Shown: positions 37,856-46,395 of the stretch, piece by piece
How positions within the stretch are numbered: the first letter of the stretch is position 1
Layout of the letters: every line of letters starts with the position of its first letter
Source: Streptomyces sp. NBC_01294
GTDB lineage: Bacteria > Actinomycetota > Actinomycetes > Streptomycetales > Streptomycetaceae
Direction of reading: 5' to 3'
NCBI RefSeq assembly: GCF_035917235.1
Contig: NZ_CP108423.1
Span: forward strand, 5,919,501-5,983,500
DNA length: 64,000 nucleotides
Notes under the pieces: generated by a model
Seen by the model: the letters and a program-made list of their open reading frames with translations, nothing else
What the model was told of the DNA's origin: nothing
Database searches by the model: none
Made by a program: the position numbers and the translations under genes

Positions 37856-39274
37856 TCACTGCGAGCCGCGGAACTCCGCGCCCTCGACGATCAGCCCGGC
37901 CACCAGGGCCCCGGTCATCCCGGCGTGCGCCAGCCCGCCGCCGGGATGGGCCCAGCCGCCCGCCAGGTACAGCCCGGGCACGGCCGTGGTGTTGGCCGGG
38001 TACAGCAGCCGGCCCCCGGCCCCCGCGAGGGCGGGCGCCGGCACCGCGCCGCCGACCGCACCGGTCGCCGCCTCGACGTCGGCCACGGTGCGCACCTCGT
38101 GCCACAACAACCGCTCCCGCAGCCCCTGTACGGCCTTCTCCGCGAGGTCCAGCAGCTCGGCGGGCTCCGCGGTCCCGGGCCCGTGCACGGCGCTCACCGT
38201 GACCGCCTCGTGCTCCGCGTCGGGCCGCGTGGCCGGATCGTCCGGACGCATGACGGTGACCTGCGCCCCCGCGGAGTGCACCAGGGTGCGGTGGACGGCG
38301 GTGGCGGGGCGGGCGCCGCGCAGCGCGAGCAGGAGCGTGGTCCGGCCGGGTACGCCGTCCCCGCGGGCGGGAACCGCGTCCGGCGGCCACGGCAGCGAAC
38401 CGGCCGGCAGCTGCCGGGGGTCGATCCCGCAGACCACCCGGTCGGCGGCGGCCTCACTGCCGTCGGCCAGCAGCAGCCCGGCCGCCCGGCCGCCGCGGAC
38501 CAGGACCTCCCGCACCTGCGCGCCGAAGACGAAGACGACCTTCCGCTCCAGGCAGCGCTCGTACACGGCGGTGGCCAGCGCCCGCATCCCGCCGCGCACG
38601 TACCAGCTGCCGAAGGTCTGCTCCATGTACGGGAGAACGGTCGCCGAGCCGGGTGCGGTGGCGGGATCGATCCCGTAGGTGCGCACCAGGCCGGTCAGCA
38701 CCTCCGCGAGGCCGCCGCCCAGCTCCCGGTCGGCCACCTCGGCCAGGGTCGGCGTCCGGCGGCGGAGCAGGCCGCTCTTGCGCACCGCCGGGTACGGGTC
38801 GCCGCCGAGCGACTGCCGGGCGCCGGGGCGCAGCGGCTCCTCCAGCAGCGGGCGCCGGGTGGCGTCCCAGGCGTCCCGGGCGCGGCCCAGCATCCCGTTC
38901 CAGCGCTCGCCCGCGCCCGGGCCGAAGGAGGTGTCGAGGGCGGCGGCGACACCGCCGCGCGAGGCGCCCGGCAGGGTGACGTCAATGCCGTGGCGGGGGA
39001 GGACGTGCCGGACGGCCGGGTCCGCCTGCACCATGTCGACGCAGTCCTCCAGGGACCGCTTGCCGGTCTTCACGAACAGGTCGCGGTAGACGGCGGGCAG
39101 GTGCAGCAGCCCGGGGCCGGTGTCGAAGGCGAAGCCGTCGCGCTCGTAGCGCCCGACCGCTCCGCCGTAGGTCGCCCCGCGCTCGTACACCGTCACCTGG
39201 TGCCCCGCCACGGCCAGCCGGGCCGCTGTCGCCATCGCGCCCATGCCGGCGCCGATCACCGCAATTCGTGCCAT
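37856..39274 (-). CDS. FAD-dependent phytoene-desaturase-like oxidoreductase (CrtI/COG1233)
   Basis: 472 aa. RIAVIGAGMGAMATAARLAVAGHQVTVYE is the dinucleotide-binding start, GFAFDTGPGLLHLPAVYRDLF the CrtI-type segment, GIDPATAPGSA lies mid-way, and PGLYLAGGWAHPGGGLAHAGMTG closes the FAD site. Members desaturate or isomerise polyprenoids, but many have unknown substrates and no carotenoid genes are nearby. TAGGCT (39282-39287 read on the minus strand) is 7 nt before the ATG and points to a leaderless mRNA. Function beyond an oxidoreductase is not assigned. Confidence 0.8.
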   Translation of the reverse strand: MARIAVIGAGMGAMATAARLAVAGHQVTVYERGATYGGAVGRYERDGFAFDTGPGLLHLPAVYRDLFVKTGKRSLEDCVDMVQADPAVRHVLPRHGIDVTLPGASRGGVAAALDTSFGPGAGERWNGMLGRARDAWDATRRPLLEEPLRPGARQSLGGDPYPAVRKSGLLRRRTPTLAEVADRELGGGLAEVLTGLVRTYGIDPATAPGSATVLPYMEQTFGSWYVRGGMRALATAVYERCLERKVVFVFGAQVREVLVRGGRAAGLLLADGSEAAADRVVCGIDPRQLPAGSLPWPPDAVPARGDGVPGRTTLLLALRGARPATAVHRTLVHSAGAQVTVMRPDDPATRPDAEHEAVTVSAVHGPGTAEPAELLDLAEKAVQGLRERLLWHEVRTVADVEAATGAVGGAVPAPALAGAGGRLLYPANTTAVPGLYLAGGWAHPGGGLAHAGMTGALVAGLIVEGAEFRGSQ

Positions 39275-39311
39275 GCGGCCGAGCCTATCGACCCCCTCGG
39301 GGCCGACGCGG

Positions 39312-39938
39312 TCAGTGGGGTGGGGCCCCGGTGGTCTCGCGGGCCTCGGCGGCCAGCCGCCTCTCCTCGCGGCGCTGGGCGCGGCGGCGCAGGAAGCGGC
39401 GGATCCGGGACCAGAGGAAGAACAGTATGGCCAGGCCCGCGGCCAGCAGGACGGCCGCGATGATCGCGGCGGCCTGCGGGTTGAACATCGCGAACGTGAT
39501 CAGACCGGCCACGCCGAGGTCCTCGGCGATGCTCATCGCCACGTTGGTGAACGGCTCGGGCGAGGTATTGATCGCCATCCGGGTGCCGGCCTTGACGAAA
39601 TGGCTGGCCAGAGCGGTGGAGCCGCCGATGGCACCGGCGGTGATGTCGGGGAGCGAGCCGCTCTGCCCGGCCAGCAGTGCGCCGATCACCGCACCGGACA
39701 CCGGGCGGATCACGGTGTGGACGGTGTCCCATATCGAGTCGACGTACGGGATCTTGTCGGCGACCGCCTCGCAGAGGAACAGCACCGTCGCGACGATCAG
39801 CACGTCCGTGCGCTGCAGGGAAGCGGGGATCTCGTCGGTCAGGCCGGTGCGGCCGAAGAGGCCGAGCAGGAGGACCACGGCGTAAGCGTTGATCCCACTG
39901 GCCCAGCCGCTGGTGAAGACCAGGGGGAGCACACTCAT
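39312..39938 (-). CDS. DUF4126 membrane protein
   Basis: 208 aa. About four to five membrane helices with SGINAYAVVLLLGLFG at the start and the conserved TAGAIGGSTALASHFVKAGTR in the middle, the DUF4126 family. The C-terminus is a basic, charged helix (RRFLRRRAQRREERRLAAEAR). Function unknown. It is followed on the same strand by the oxidoreductase gene. The gene itself lacks a Shine-Dalgarno before ATG 39938. Confidence 0.82.
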   Translation of the reverse strand: MSVLPLVFTSGWASGINAYAVVLLLGLFGRTGLTDEIPASLQRTDVLIVATVLFLCEAVADKIPYVDSIWDTVHTVIRPVSGAVIGALLAGQSGSLPDITAGAIGGSTALASHFVKAGTRMAINTSPEPFTNVAMSIAEDLGVAGLITFAMFNPQAAAIIAAVLLAAGLAILFFLWSRIRRFLRRRAQRREERRLAAEARETTGAPPH

Positions 39939-40023
39939 TGGATCATCATGCCGTACGGCGGCATGGAAAAGTGAGGGGACGGTCGCACAGCGGCGACCGT
40001 CCCCTCACTCACGTCGTCCGGGG

Positions 40024-40425
40024 CTACTGCCCCTGCTCGTCACGGCGGCGCTGCCACCGATCCTCGATGCGGTTCATCATCGACCGACGCTGCCGGTTGT
40101 GGCCGCGGGCCGAACCACCGGTACTTCCGGAGACGGGCTGCTCGCCAGGCTTGGGTGCCTTGCGCCAACCGGTGACCACCAGGACCGTACATCCCAGCAT
40201 GACGAGGAATCCCACCACGCTGATCCAGAGCACGTTCGGAATGATCACACCGGTCATGAGGAGCGCGATACCCACCACAATGCCTGCGACTGCCTGGTAG
40301 ACCCGTCGCCGGGTGTACGTACGCAGTCCGCTTCCCTCAAGCGCTGTCGCGAACTTGGGATCTTCGGCGTACAGCGCTCGCTCCATCTGCTCGAGCATTC
40401 GCTGCTCGTGCTCCGAGAGCGGCAC
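40024..40425 (-). CDS. DUF3040 small membrane protein
   Basis: 133 aa from GTG 40425, chosen because AGGAGG lies 6 nt upstream and PLSEHEQRMLEQMERALYAEDPKFA is the family's start. Two membrane helices follow (VAGIVVGIALLMTGVIIP, LWISVVGFLVMLGCTVLVVTG). DUF3040 proteins are common in actinobacteria and are often near the dcw region, as in M. tuberculosis Rv2169c; their role is unknown. Upstream is a 290-bp gap (40426-40716) with no gene that I can support. Confidence 0.85.
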   Translation of the reverse strand: MPLSEHEQRMLEQMERALYAEDPKFATALEGSGLRTYTRRRVYQAVAGIVVGIALLMTGVIIPNVLWISVVGFLVMLGCTVLVVTGWRKAPKPGEQPVSGSTGGSARGHNRQRRSMMNRIEDRWQRRRDEQGQ

Positions 40426-40716
40426 GGGAGTCCTCCTCATCCGTCGGTCGCGGGGGGTAGCGACCAGGGGTCCCCTTCAGGATAGGCGGGGAATCGCCCC
40501 CGTGATACCCGCCCTCTACGCCACGTTCAAAAGACACGGCCCAGAAAAACACAGCTTGCAAAGCCACTGCGCGAAACCGTACCGCCGCGGGAGCGGTCAC
40601 TGAGGCCCTTATTCCCCAATGGCTCGTTCACCATGCCGGTCACTGCCCCCGATCATACGGGGCCGACCGCCGGAACGGAGGGCGAGTGGCCGACTCCGTG
40701 CGCGGAAGATCCCAGT

Positions 40717-41475
40717 TCAGGCCTGCTTCTCGCCCAGGACATGCAGCTGCGTGGCGACCGCGTGGAAGGCCGGCAGCTCCGCGGCGGCCTCCTCCAGACG
40801 CAGCAGCGCCTCCACCGCGCCCGGCTCGGTGTCCACCAGGACTCCGGGGACGAGGTCGGCGAAGATCCGCACGCCGTGCACCGCGCCGACCTCCAGGCCG
40901 GCTCCGCCGACCAGCTCGGAGAGCTGTTCGGCGGTGAAGCGGCGCGGCACCGGGTCGCCGGAGCCCCAGCGGCCGGCCGGGTCGGTGAGGGCCGTACGGG
41001 CCTCCGTGAAGTGCCCGGCCAGCGCGCGGGCGAGCACGGCCCCGCCGAGGCCGGCGGCCAGCAGGCTGAGCGTGCCGCCGGGGCGCAGGGCCGCCACCGT
41101 GTTGGCCACGCCCTCGGCCGGGTCGTCCACGTACTCCAGCACGCCGTGGCAGAGCACGATGTCGTAGGCGTCGCGCTCGACGACCTCCAACAGGCCCTGC
41201 GCGTCGCCCTGGACGCCGCGGACCAGGTCCGCGACGCCCGCCTCGGCGATCCGGCGCTCCAGCCCGAACAGGGCGTTCGGGCTGGGGTCGACCACGGTGA
41301 CGCGGTGGCCCAGGCGGGCCACCGGGACGGCGAACTTGCCGGTGCCGCCGCCGGTGTCCAGTACGTCGAGCACGTCCCGCCCGGTCGCCTTCACCCGGCG
41401 GTCGAGTGCCTCCTTGAGGACCTCCCACACCACGGCGGTGCGAAGGGAGGCGCGGGGGCGGGAAGTGTCCGACAC
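40717..41475 (-). CDS. SAM-dependent class I methyltransferase (SmtA-like)
   Basis: 252 aa from GTG 41475. VLDVLDTGGGTGKFAVPVARLGHRV is the SAM-binding motif I, VVDPSPNAL motif II and YDIVLCHGVLEYVDD motif III-IV. The C-terminal third (RRFTAEQLSELVGGAGLEV) is the helical lid. CmoA/SmtA-like tRNA or small-molecule methyltransferases share this layout; the substrate is unknown. It may share a transcript with the HEPN-domain gene 73 bp upstream on the same strand. Confidence 0.8.
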   Translation of the reverse strand: MSDTSRPRASLRTAVVWEVLKEALDRRVKATGRDVLDVLDTGGGTGKFAVPVARLGHRVTVVDPSPNALFGLERRIAEAGVADLVRGVQGDAQGLLEVVERDAYDIVLCHGVLEYVDDPAEGVANTVAALRPGGTLSLLAAGLGGAVLARALAGHFTEARTALTDPAGRWGSGDPVPRRFTAEQLSELVGGAGLEVGAVHGVRIFADLVPGVLVDTEPGAVEALLRLEEAAAELPAFHAVATQLHVLGEKQA

Positions 41476-41548
41476 GGCTGATGGCTCCTCGGCGCGATAA
41501 GGGAGAGCGGTCAGTGCCCCACCCTATGGCCTCCGGCAGCCGGGCAGG

Positions 41549-42040
41549 TCATCCCACGTCCGGGCGCTCCGCCCGCGGCTCCGGCAGGGCCTGCGGCAGG
41601 TGCGGGGACGGCGTCCGGACGGCGAGCATCCGCTCCACCAGGCGCAGGAACATGGCGACGGCGCGCACCAGATCGTCCGCGTCACGGCAGGTTGCCGCGT
41701 CCGCTATGCCCGCCTCCGCCCGCGCCCGGCGGTCGGCGCCGGAGGCGAACAGCGCGCTCCACTCGGCCAGCTCCGGCGCTATCTCCGGCAGCACCTCCCA
41801 CGCGCTGCGGATCCGCGGCCGCCGCGGGCTCACCGGTTCGGGCCGCCCGCGCGCGGCGAGCACGGCCGCGGCGGTGCGCAGCGCGGCGAGGTGGGCGGTG
41901 GCGTAGCGCTCGTTGGGGCGGGTCAGCCGGGCGGCCTCGGCCAGGCCGCTGCGGGCCTTCGCGAGCAGGTCGAGGGCGGCCGGTGGGGCCGTCGACTTGC
42001 GCAGGACGGGGTGGACAGGGGACGGGGACGGTGTGGCCAT
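41549..42040 (-). CDS. SAV_6107-family HEPN-domain protein
   Basis: 163 aa, ATG with AGGAGG 6 nt upstream. The sequence is all-helical: LDLLAKARSGLAEAARLTRPNERYATAHLAALRTAAAVL forms two long helices, typical of the HEPN fold. The usual RNase motif RxxxxH is not clear; NERYATAHLAA (R...H) is the nearest (RYATAH), with 4 residues between Arg and His. HEPN proteins with that motif can be RNases. It is divergent from the ABC-type module, separated by 170 bp. Confidence 0.75.
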   Translation of the reverse strand: MATPSPSPVHPVLRKSTAPPAALDLLAKARSGLAEAARLTRPNERYATAHLAALRTAAAVLAARGRPEPVSPRRPRIRSAWEVLPEIAPELAEWSALFASGADRRARAEAGIADAATCRDADDLVRAVAMFLRLVERMLAVRTPSPHLPQALPEPRAERPDVG

Positions 42041-42172
42041 GACGAACCTCCTGTCGATGCGTTGCCCCCATCGTGACGCGGCCCACTGACAATCACGCTG
42101 ACCTGCACTTTTTCGGTCGATTACCCGACAACTGCCCCCTCCTGCGCACCTGGTGCTCCGAAGGATGCTAGT

Positions 42173-42198
42173 TTTTGAACTGACCGGTCAGTTCAAAA
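42173..42198 (+). promoter_or_regulatory. Perfect 26-bp palindromic operator, likely TetR site
   Basis: The 13-bp half-site TTTTGAACTGACC is mirrored exactly, with no spacer, at 42186-42198. TAGTTT at 42169-42174 is a -10 candidate, so the transcription start would lie inside the operator. The TetR-family gene at 45318, third gene of the module, is the likely binder, giving autoregulation. Confidence 0.8.
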
Positions 42199-42212
42199 TG
42201 AAGGGGGACGGC

Positions 42213-43238
42213 GTGGACAGCCCGCACGGCGCGGCCGTCAAAGCCGAGGACTTCGGACTCAAGGGCCCGCGCGGCTGGGCCTTCCGAGGAGTCGGCATCG
42301 ACGCGGCGCCCGGCTCGCTCATCGCGGTCGAAGGCCCCTCCGGCAGCGGCCGGACCTGTCTGCTCCTTGCTCTCACCGGGCGGATGAAGGCCACCCGGGG
42401 GCACGCCGAGATCGGCGGCCACCGGCTGCCGAAGAGGATGGCCGCCGTACGCCGGATTGCCGCCCTCGGCCCGGTCCCCGGGGTCAACGACCTCGACCAG
42501 TCCCTCACGGTCGCCGAACAGCTGCGCGAGGGCGCCCTGCTCCAGCGCCGCTACGACGCCCCGGTCCGCGCCCTGCTGAAGCCGCGGGCCGAGCGCCGCG
42601 CCGGCGCCGCGGCCCGGATCGACGCCGCCCTGGCCGCCGCCGGACTGGACCTCGACACGCTGCCCAAGGGGGCGCGTACCTCCGTACGGGACCTGGAACG
42701 CCTGGAGGCCGTACGGCTGTCCGTGGCCATCGCCCTGCTGGGCTCACCGCGGCTGCTGGCCCTCGACGACCTCGACCTCAAGCTCTCGGACACCGAACGC
42801 ACCGAGGCCTGGACGCTGCTCCGCTCGATCGCCGCCGGCGGGACCACCGTCCTCGCGGTGTGCAGCGAGGCGCCCGCCGACGCGGTGGTCCTGCGGACCT
42901 GCCTCAAGGAGTCGGACGGCCCGGACGAGCCCGCCACGGCGCCGCCGGCCCCGCGGGGCGACGCGGCCGACGCCCGGAAGGTCACGTGGGGGACCTCCAC
43001 GAAGAGCGACCCGGACGTGGACGCGGACGCGGATGCGGATGCGGATGCGGACCAGGGTCCGGACGACGACGCGGACGCGGACGCTGACGGCGAGGACGTC
43101 ACCGGCACCGAAGGTGACACCGGCACGGACGACGCCGACGCCGACGCCGAGGACACCAGCACCGACACCGACACCGACACCGAGAACGACGACACGAAGG
43201 GGGCGGACGATGCGCTCGCCGAAGCTGGCCGCGCTTGA
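42213..43238 (+). CDS. Degenerate ABC-type ATPase subunit with acidic Asp/Ala repeat tail
   Basis: 341 aa from GTG 42213; AAGGGGG lies 5 nt upstream, and an ATG at 42198 is inside the operator and was rejected. It shows the fold of an ABC ATPase (residues ~10-235) but the key motifs are worn: Walker A is GPSGSGRT (Arg for Lys), the signature LSGGQ is replaced by VRDLERLEA, Walker B ends LLALDD with Asp for Glu, and the switch His is Ser/Cys (LAVCSEA). From residue ~270 comes a tail of Asp-Ala and Asp-Thr repeats. It overlaps the next gene by 29 bp. ATP hydrolysis is doubtful; a structural or regulatory role is possible. Confidence 0.75.
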   Translation: MDSPHGAAVKAEDFGLKGPRGWAFRGVGIDAAPGSLIAVEGPSGSGRTCLLLALTGRMKATRGHAEIGGHRLPKRMAAVRRIAALGPVPGVNDLDQSLTVAEQLREGALLQRRYDAPVRALLKPRAERRAGAAARIDAALAAAGLDLDTLPKGARTSVRDLERLEAVRLSVAIALLGSPRLLALDDLDLKLSDTERTEAWTLLRSIAAGGTTVLAVCSEAPADAVVLRTCLKESDGPDEPATAPPAPRGDAADARKVTWGTSTKSDPDVDADADADADADQGPDDDADADADGEDVTGTEGDTGTDDADADAEDTSTDTDTDTENDDTKGADDALAEAGRA

Positions 43239-45303
43239 GCTGAAGCGGTTCGGGCGGGGGAAGCTGCCCCGGGCCGCTCTCGTCGCGCTGCTCCTGCTGC
43301 CGCTGCTCTACGGAGCCCTGTACCTCTGGTCCTTCTGGGACCCGTACAGCCGTCTGGACAAGGTGCCCGTCGCCCTCGTCAACGCCGACCGCGGCGCGAC
43401 CGTCGACGGCAAGCAGGTGGACGCGGGGGGTGAGATCACCGAGAAGCTCCGCGACAGCAAGGCCTTCGAGTGGCACGAGGTGAGCGCCAAGCAGGCGGCC
43501 AAGGGCCTGGAGAACGGCACGTACTACCTGACCCTGACCATGCCGGCGGACTTCAGCGAGAAGATCACCTCCAGCTCGGGCGACGACCCCACCACCGGGG
43601 CCCTCCAGGTGCGCACCAACGACGCCAACAACTACGTCGTCGGCTCCATCTCGCGCTCCGTCTTCTCCGAGGTCCGCTCCGCGGCGTCCGCCAACGCCTC
43701 CCGCGGCTTCCTCGACAAGATCTTCGTCAACTTCTCCGACCTGCACGACAAGACGGCCGAGGCCGCCGACGGCGCCGACAAGCTCAAGGACGGCGCGGGC
43801 AAGGCCAAGGACGGCGCGAAGGAACTCGCCGACGGCCTCGACACCGCCGAGGAGAAGTCCGGCGAGCTCAACAGCGGCCTGAAGAAGCTCAACTCGGCCG
43901 CGGCCAAGCTGGAGACCGGCTCGAAGGACGTCGCGGACGGCACCCAGGCCCTCGCCGACAAGGTCAACGGGGCCGCAGACAAGGCCCGTCCCTTCGTCAA
44001 GGACCCCAAGAACCTGGCGGACACCGCCGGACTGGTCGCCGACAGCGCGAAGGTGGTCAACGACCACCTCGCCGCGTTCGTCGAGAAGGCCCCGGCCGCC
44101 GCCTCCGTCGCCAAGAAGGCCTCCACCGGCGCGGACGCGTACTACACCAGGCACTGCGTCACCCCCGGCGCCGAACCGCACCTCGCCTCCTGCCCCGACC
44201 TGAAGACGGTCAAGGACGACGCGGCCAAGGCCGCCGAACTCGCCGGGGAGGTCAGCACCCTGGCCAAGAGCGCGAGCGGCGACGTCGCCAGGCTCCGCAC
44301 CCAGCTGACCGACCTGGAGAAGAAGGCCCGCGAGCTCGTCGACAAGGCCCCCCAGCTCGCAGGCGACCTCGACGCGGCCGTCGCCAAGGTCAACGCCCTC
44401 AACACCGGTGCCCACAAGGTCGCCACCGGCATGGCCCAGCTGCACACCGGCCTCGGCTCCGCCGCCAGCGGCTCCGGCGCCCTCAGCGACGGCGTCGGCA
44501 AGCTCGGCGACGGCGCCCACCGCCTCGACAGCGGCATGTACAAGCTCGTCGACGGCAGCGGCGAGCTCGCCGGCGGCCTGCACGAGGGCGCCGGGAAGAT
44601 CCCCGACTACGACCAGCAGCAGCGCGACACGCGCACCGAGGTCATGGCCGACCCGATCAAGCTCGCCAACCAGTCCCTGCACAAGGCGCCCAACTACGGC
44701 ACCGGCTTCGCCCCGTACTTCATCCCGCTGTCCCTGTGGGTCGGCGCGATGGTCGCCTACATGCTGATCGCGCCCATGAACCGGCGTGCCCTGTCCGCGG
44801 GCGCCTCGCCCTGGCGGATCGCCCTCGCCGGCTGGCTGCCCGTGGTGGGGATCGGCACCGCCCAGGTCGCCCTGCTGATGTCCGTGCTCCACTGGGCTCC
44901 GGACCTCGGCCTGGAGCTGGCCCACCCGGCCCTCACCATCGGCTTCCTGCTGCTGGTCACCGCCTGCTTCGCGGCGATCATCCAGTGGCTCAACGCCAAG
45001 TTCGGGGCGGCCGGGCGGATCCTGGTCCTCGCCGTCCTGATGCTCCAGCTGACCTCGGCGGGCGGCACCTACCCCGTGCAGACCAGCCCGGACTTCTTCA
45101 ACGCCATCCACCCCTACCTGCCGATGTCGTACGTGGTCGAGAGCCTGCGCCGCCTCATCACCGGCGGTGACCTCGGCCCGGTGTGGGAGGGCTTCGCGGT
45201 CCTGACGGCCTTCACGGTCGGAGCCCTCGCCCTGACCGCGCTCGCCGCCCGCGGCAAGCAGGTGTGGACCATGGACCGACTGCACCCGGAACTGAGCCTG
45301 TAG
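43210..45303 (+). CDS. YhgE/Pip-domain membrane protein (ABC-2-like permease)
   Basis: 697 aa from ATG 43210, inside the end of the preceding gene. An N-terminal membrane helix (ALVALLLLPLLYGALYLWSF) is followed by an outward region typical of YhgE/Pip (VALVNADRGAT, LENGTYYLTLTMPADFSE) and a long extracellular coiled coil with repeated heptads of DGADKLKDGAGKAKDG type. Five further helices from residue ~505 form the ABC-2-like part (YFIPLSLWVGAMVAYMLIAP, HPYLPMSYVVESLRRLITGG). YhgE/Pip proteins include the Lactococcus phage infection protein. Substrate unknown; it is coupled to a degenerate ATPase. Confidence 0.88.
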   Translation: MRSPKLAALELKRFGRGKLPRAALVALLLLPLLYGALYLWSFWDPYSRLDKVPVALVNADRGATVDGKQVDAGGEITEKLRDSKAFEWHEVSAKQAAKGLENGTYYLTLTMPADFSEKITSSSGDDPTTGALQVRTNDANNYVVGSISRSVFSEVRSAASANASRGFLDKIFVNFSDLHDKTAEAADGADKLKDGAGKAKDGAKELADGLDTAEEKSGELNSGLKKLNSAAAKLETGSKDVADGTQALADKVNGAADKARPFVKDPKNLADTAGLVADSAKVVNDHLAAFVEKAPAAASVAKKASTGADAYYTRHCVTPGAEPHLASCPDLKTVKDDAAKAAELAGEVSTLAKSASGDVARLRTQLTDLEKKARELVDKAPQLAGDLDAAVAKVNALNTGAHKVATGMAQLHTGLGSAASGSGALSDGVGKLGDGAHRLDSGMYKLVDGSGELAGGLHEGAGKIPDYDQQQRDTRTEVMADPIKLANQSLHKAPNYGTGFAPYFIPLSLWVGAMVAYMLIAPMNRRALSAGASPWRIALAGWLPVVGIGTAQVALLMSVLHWAPDLGLELAHPALTIGFLLLVTACFAAIIQWLNAKFGAAGRILVLAVLMLQLTSAGGTYPVQTSPDFFNAIHPYLPMSYVVESLRRLITGGDLGPVWEGFAVLTAFTVGALALTALAARGKQVWTMDRLHPELSL

Positions 45304-45317
45304 GGACGTGTTGACCT

Positions 45318-45965
45318 GTGACAATCAGCGCCATGGAAAGCAGCAGCACCGGTACGGGTGCCGGCGGGGGTCGCCGCCAGGCCACTCGGCAGAAGCTCTA
45401 CGAAGCGGCCGTGACCCTCATCGCCGAACAGGGCTTCTCCGCGACCACGGTCGAGGAGATCGCCGAGCGGGCGGGCGTCGCGAAGGGCACCGTCTACTAC
45501 AACTTCGCGAGCAAGAACGACCTCTTCGAGGAGCTCCTGCGGCACGGCGTGGGGCTGCTCACGGTCTCGCTGCGGACGGCGGCGGAGGAGACGGAGGCGC
45601 GCGGCGGCAGCCGCGTCGAGGCCCTCGACGCGATGATCCGCGCGGGGCTCGTCTTCATCGACCGGTACCCGGCCTTCACCCAGCTCTACGTCGCCGAGCT
45701 GTGGCGGACCAACCGTGCATGGCAGTCCACGCTGATGGTGGTCCGCCAGGAGGCGGTGGCCGTCGTGGAGAAGGTGCTGCGCGAGGGCGTCGAGCGCGGT
45801 GAGCTGAGCGCGGAGATCGACGTGCCGCTCACCGCGGCCGCGATGGTCGGGATGGTGCTGGTGGCCGCGCTGGACTGGCAGTCCTTCCAGAGCGAGCGGT
45901 CCCTGGACGACGTCCACTCGGCGCTGTCGCTGCTGCTGCGGGGCCGGGTCAGCGGCAACCGCTGA
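45318..45965 (+). CDS. TetR-family transcriptional regulator
   Basis: 215 aa from GTG 45318 (AGGGA 10 nt upstream), or ATG 45333. The DNA-binding domain is clear: TRQKLYEAAVTLIAEQGFSATTVEEIAERAGVAKGTVYYNFASKNDLF, with the recognition helix GTVYYNF. The C-terminal ligand domain ends in a helix-rich SFQSERSLDDVHSALSLLLRG. It lies 14 bp after the YhgE gene and so belongs to the same transcript; the perfect palindrome before the first gene is its probable target. The inducer is unknown. Confidence 0.9.
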   Translation: MTISAMESSSTGTGAGGGRRQATRQKLYEAAVTLIAEQGFSATTVEEIAERAGVAKGTVYYNFASKNDLFEELLRHGVGLLTVSLRTAAEETEARGGSRVEALDAMIRAGLVFIDRYPAFTQLYVAELWRTNRAWQSTLMVVRQEAVAVVEKVLREGVERGELSAEIDVPLTAAAMVGMVLVAALDWQSFQSERSLDDVHSALSLLLRGRVSGNR

Positions 45966-46213
45966 GCCCTTCCGCCGCGGCGATCACCCCCAGTCGGCGG
46001 TGCCGCGGGGGCGCGGCAGGCCGTACAACTGGTGGGGCCTGCCGCGGCGGCTGAGTATCCGTACCTAGGCGCGGAGATGAGTACGTTCGCGGATGGGCTC
46101 CCACCTGCGCGGACGCCAGAATGGGAGCAACGGACAGGGGGCCTGGTCCGCACCGCCGACACGGGGCTGCGGAGCGGACCGGGTACCTCCTTCCGTGACC
46201 GGACGGGGGAACG

Positions 46214-46256
46214 GCGAAACGGCGGGGCTCGGGGGGATCGAGCCTCGCCGTTTCGC
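46214..46256. terminator. Bidirectional hairpin terminator
   Basis: Arms GCGAAACGGCGGGGCTC (46214-46230) and GAGCCTCGCCGTTTCGC (46240-46256) pair over 17 bp with one G-U, loop of 9 nt. Placed between convergent genes; there is no long U-tract. Confidence 0.7.
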
Positions 46257-46285
46257 ATGCGGGTCCGCTGCCGTTGCCGGTACCC

Positions 46286-46361
46286 CGCGCCTCAAACGCC
46301 GGCGAGGCTTCAAGACCGGGGCTCCGCCCCAGACCCCGCGCCTCAAACGCCGGCGAGGCTG
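46286..46361. repeat. Family A dispersed repeat, two reversed core copies
   Basis: Cores at 46289-46303 and 46340-46354, both reversed and about 51 bp apart, each preceded by CCCCGCG and followed by GAGGCT. GGGGCTCCGCCCCAGACCCC lies between. Orientation matches the minus-strand transglutaminase operon, whose last gene ends just upstream at 46396. Confidence 0.8.
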
Positions 46362-46395
46362 GTTTTGCCGGGCTGGACACCGGGCCCGGCGGACC

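Larger units (their letters stand above)
45966..46395. other. Intergenic region between convergent TetR and transglutaminase genes
   Basis: 430 bp. It holds a MacR-like partial box (46052-46067) with an ATG ten bp further on, a strong bidirectional terminator (46214-46256) and two family A repeats (46289-46354). A reading frame starting at ATG 46077 has no similarity I recognise and runs through the repeats, so I call no gene here. Confidence 0.6.

Noticed and set aside
37856..39274. Carotenoid biosynthesis locus
   Set aside because: Only one CrtI-like gene; no phytoene synthase or GGPP synthase nearby.
42153..42212. Upstream starts for the ABC-type gene (42153, 42198)
   Set aside because: They lie in the promoter or operator; the ribosome site AAGGGGG serves GTG 42213.
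43016..43090. Short tandem repeats considered as a CRISPR-like array
   Set aside because: They are in-frame hexanucleotide repeats coding for an acidic tail; no spacers.
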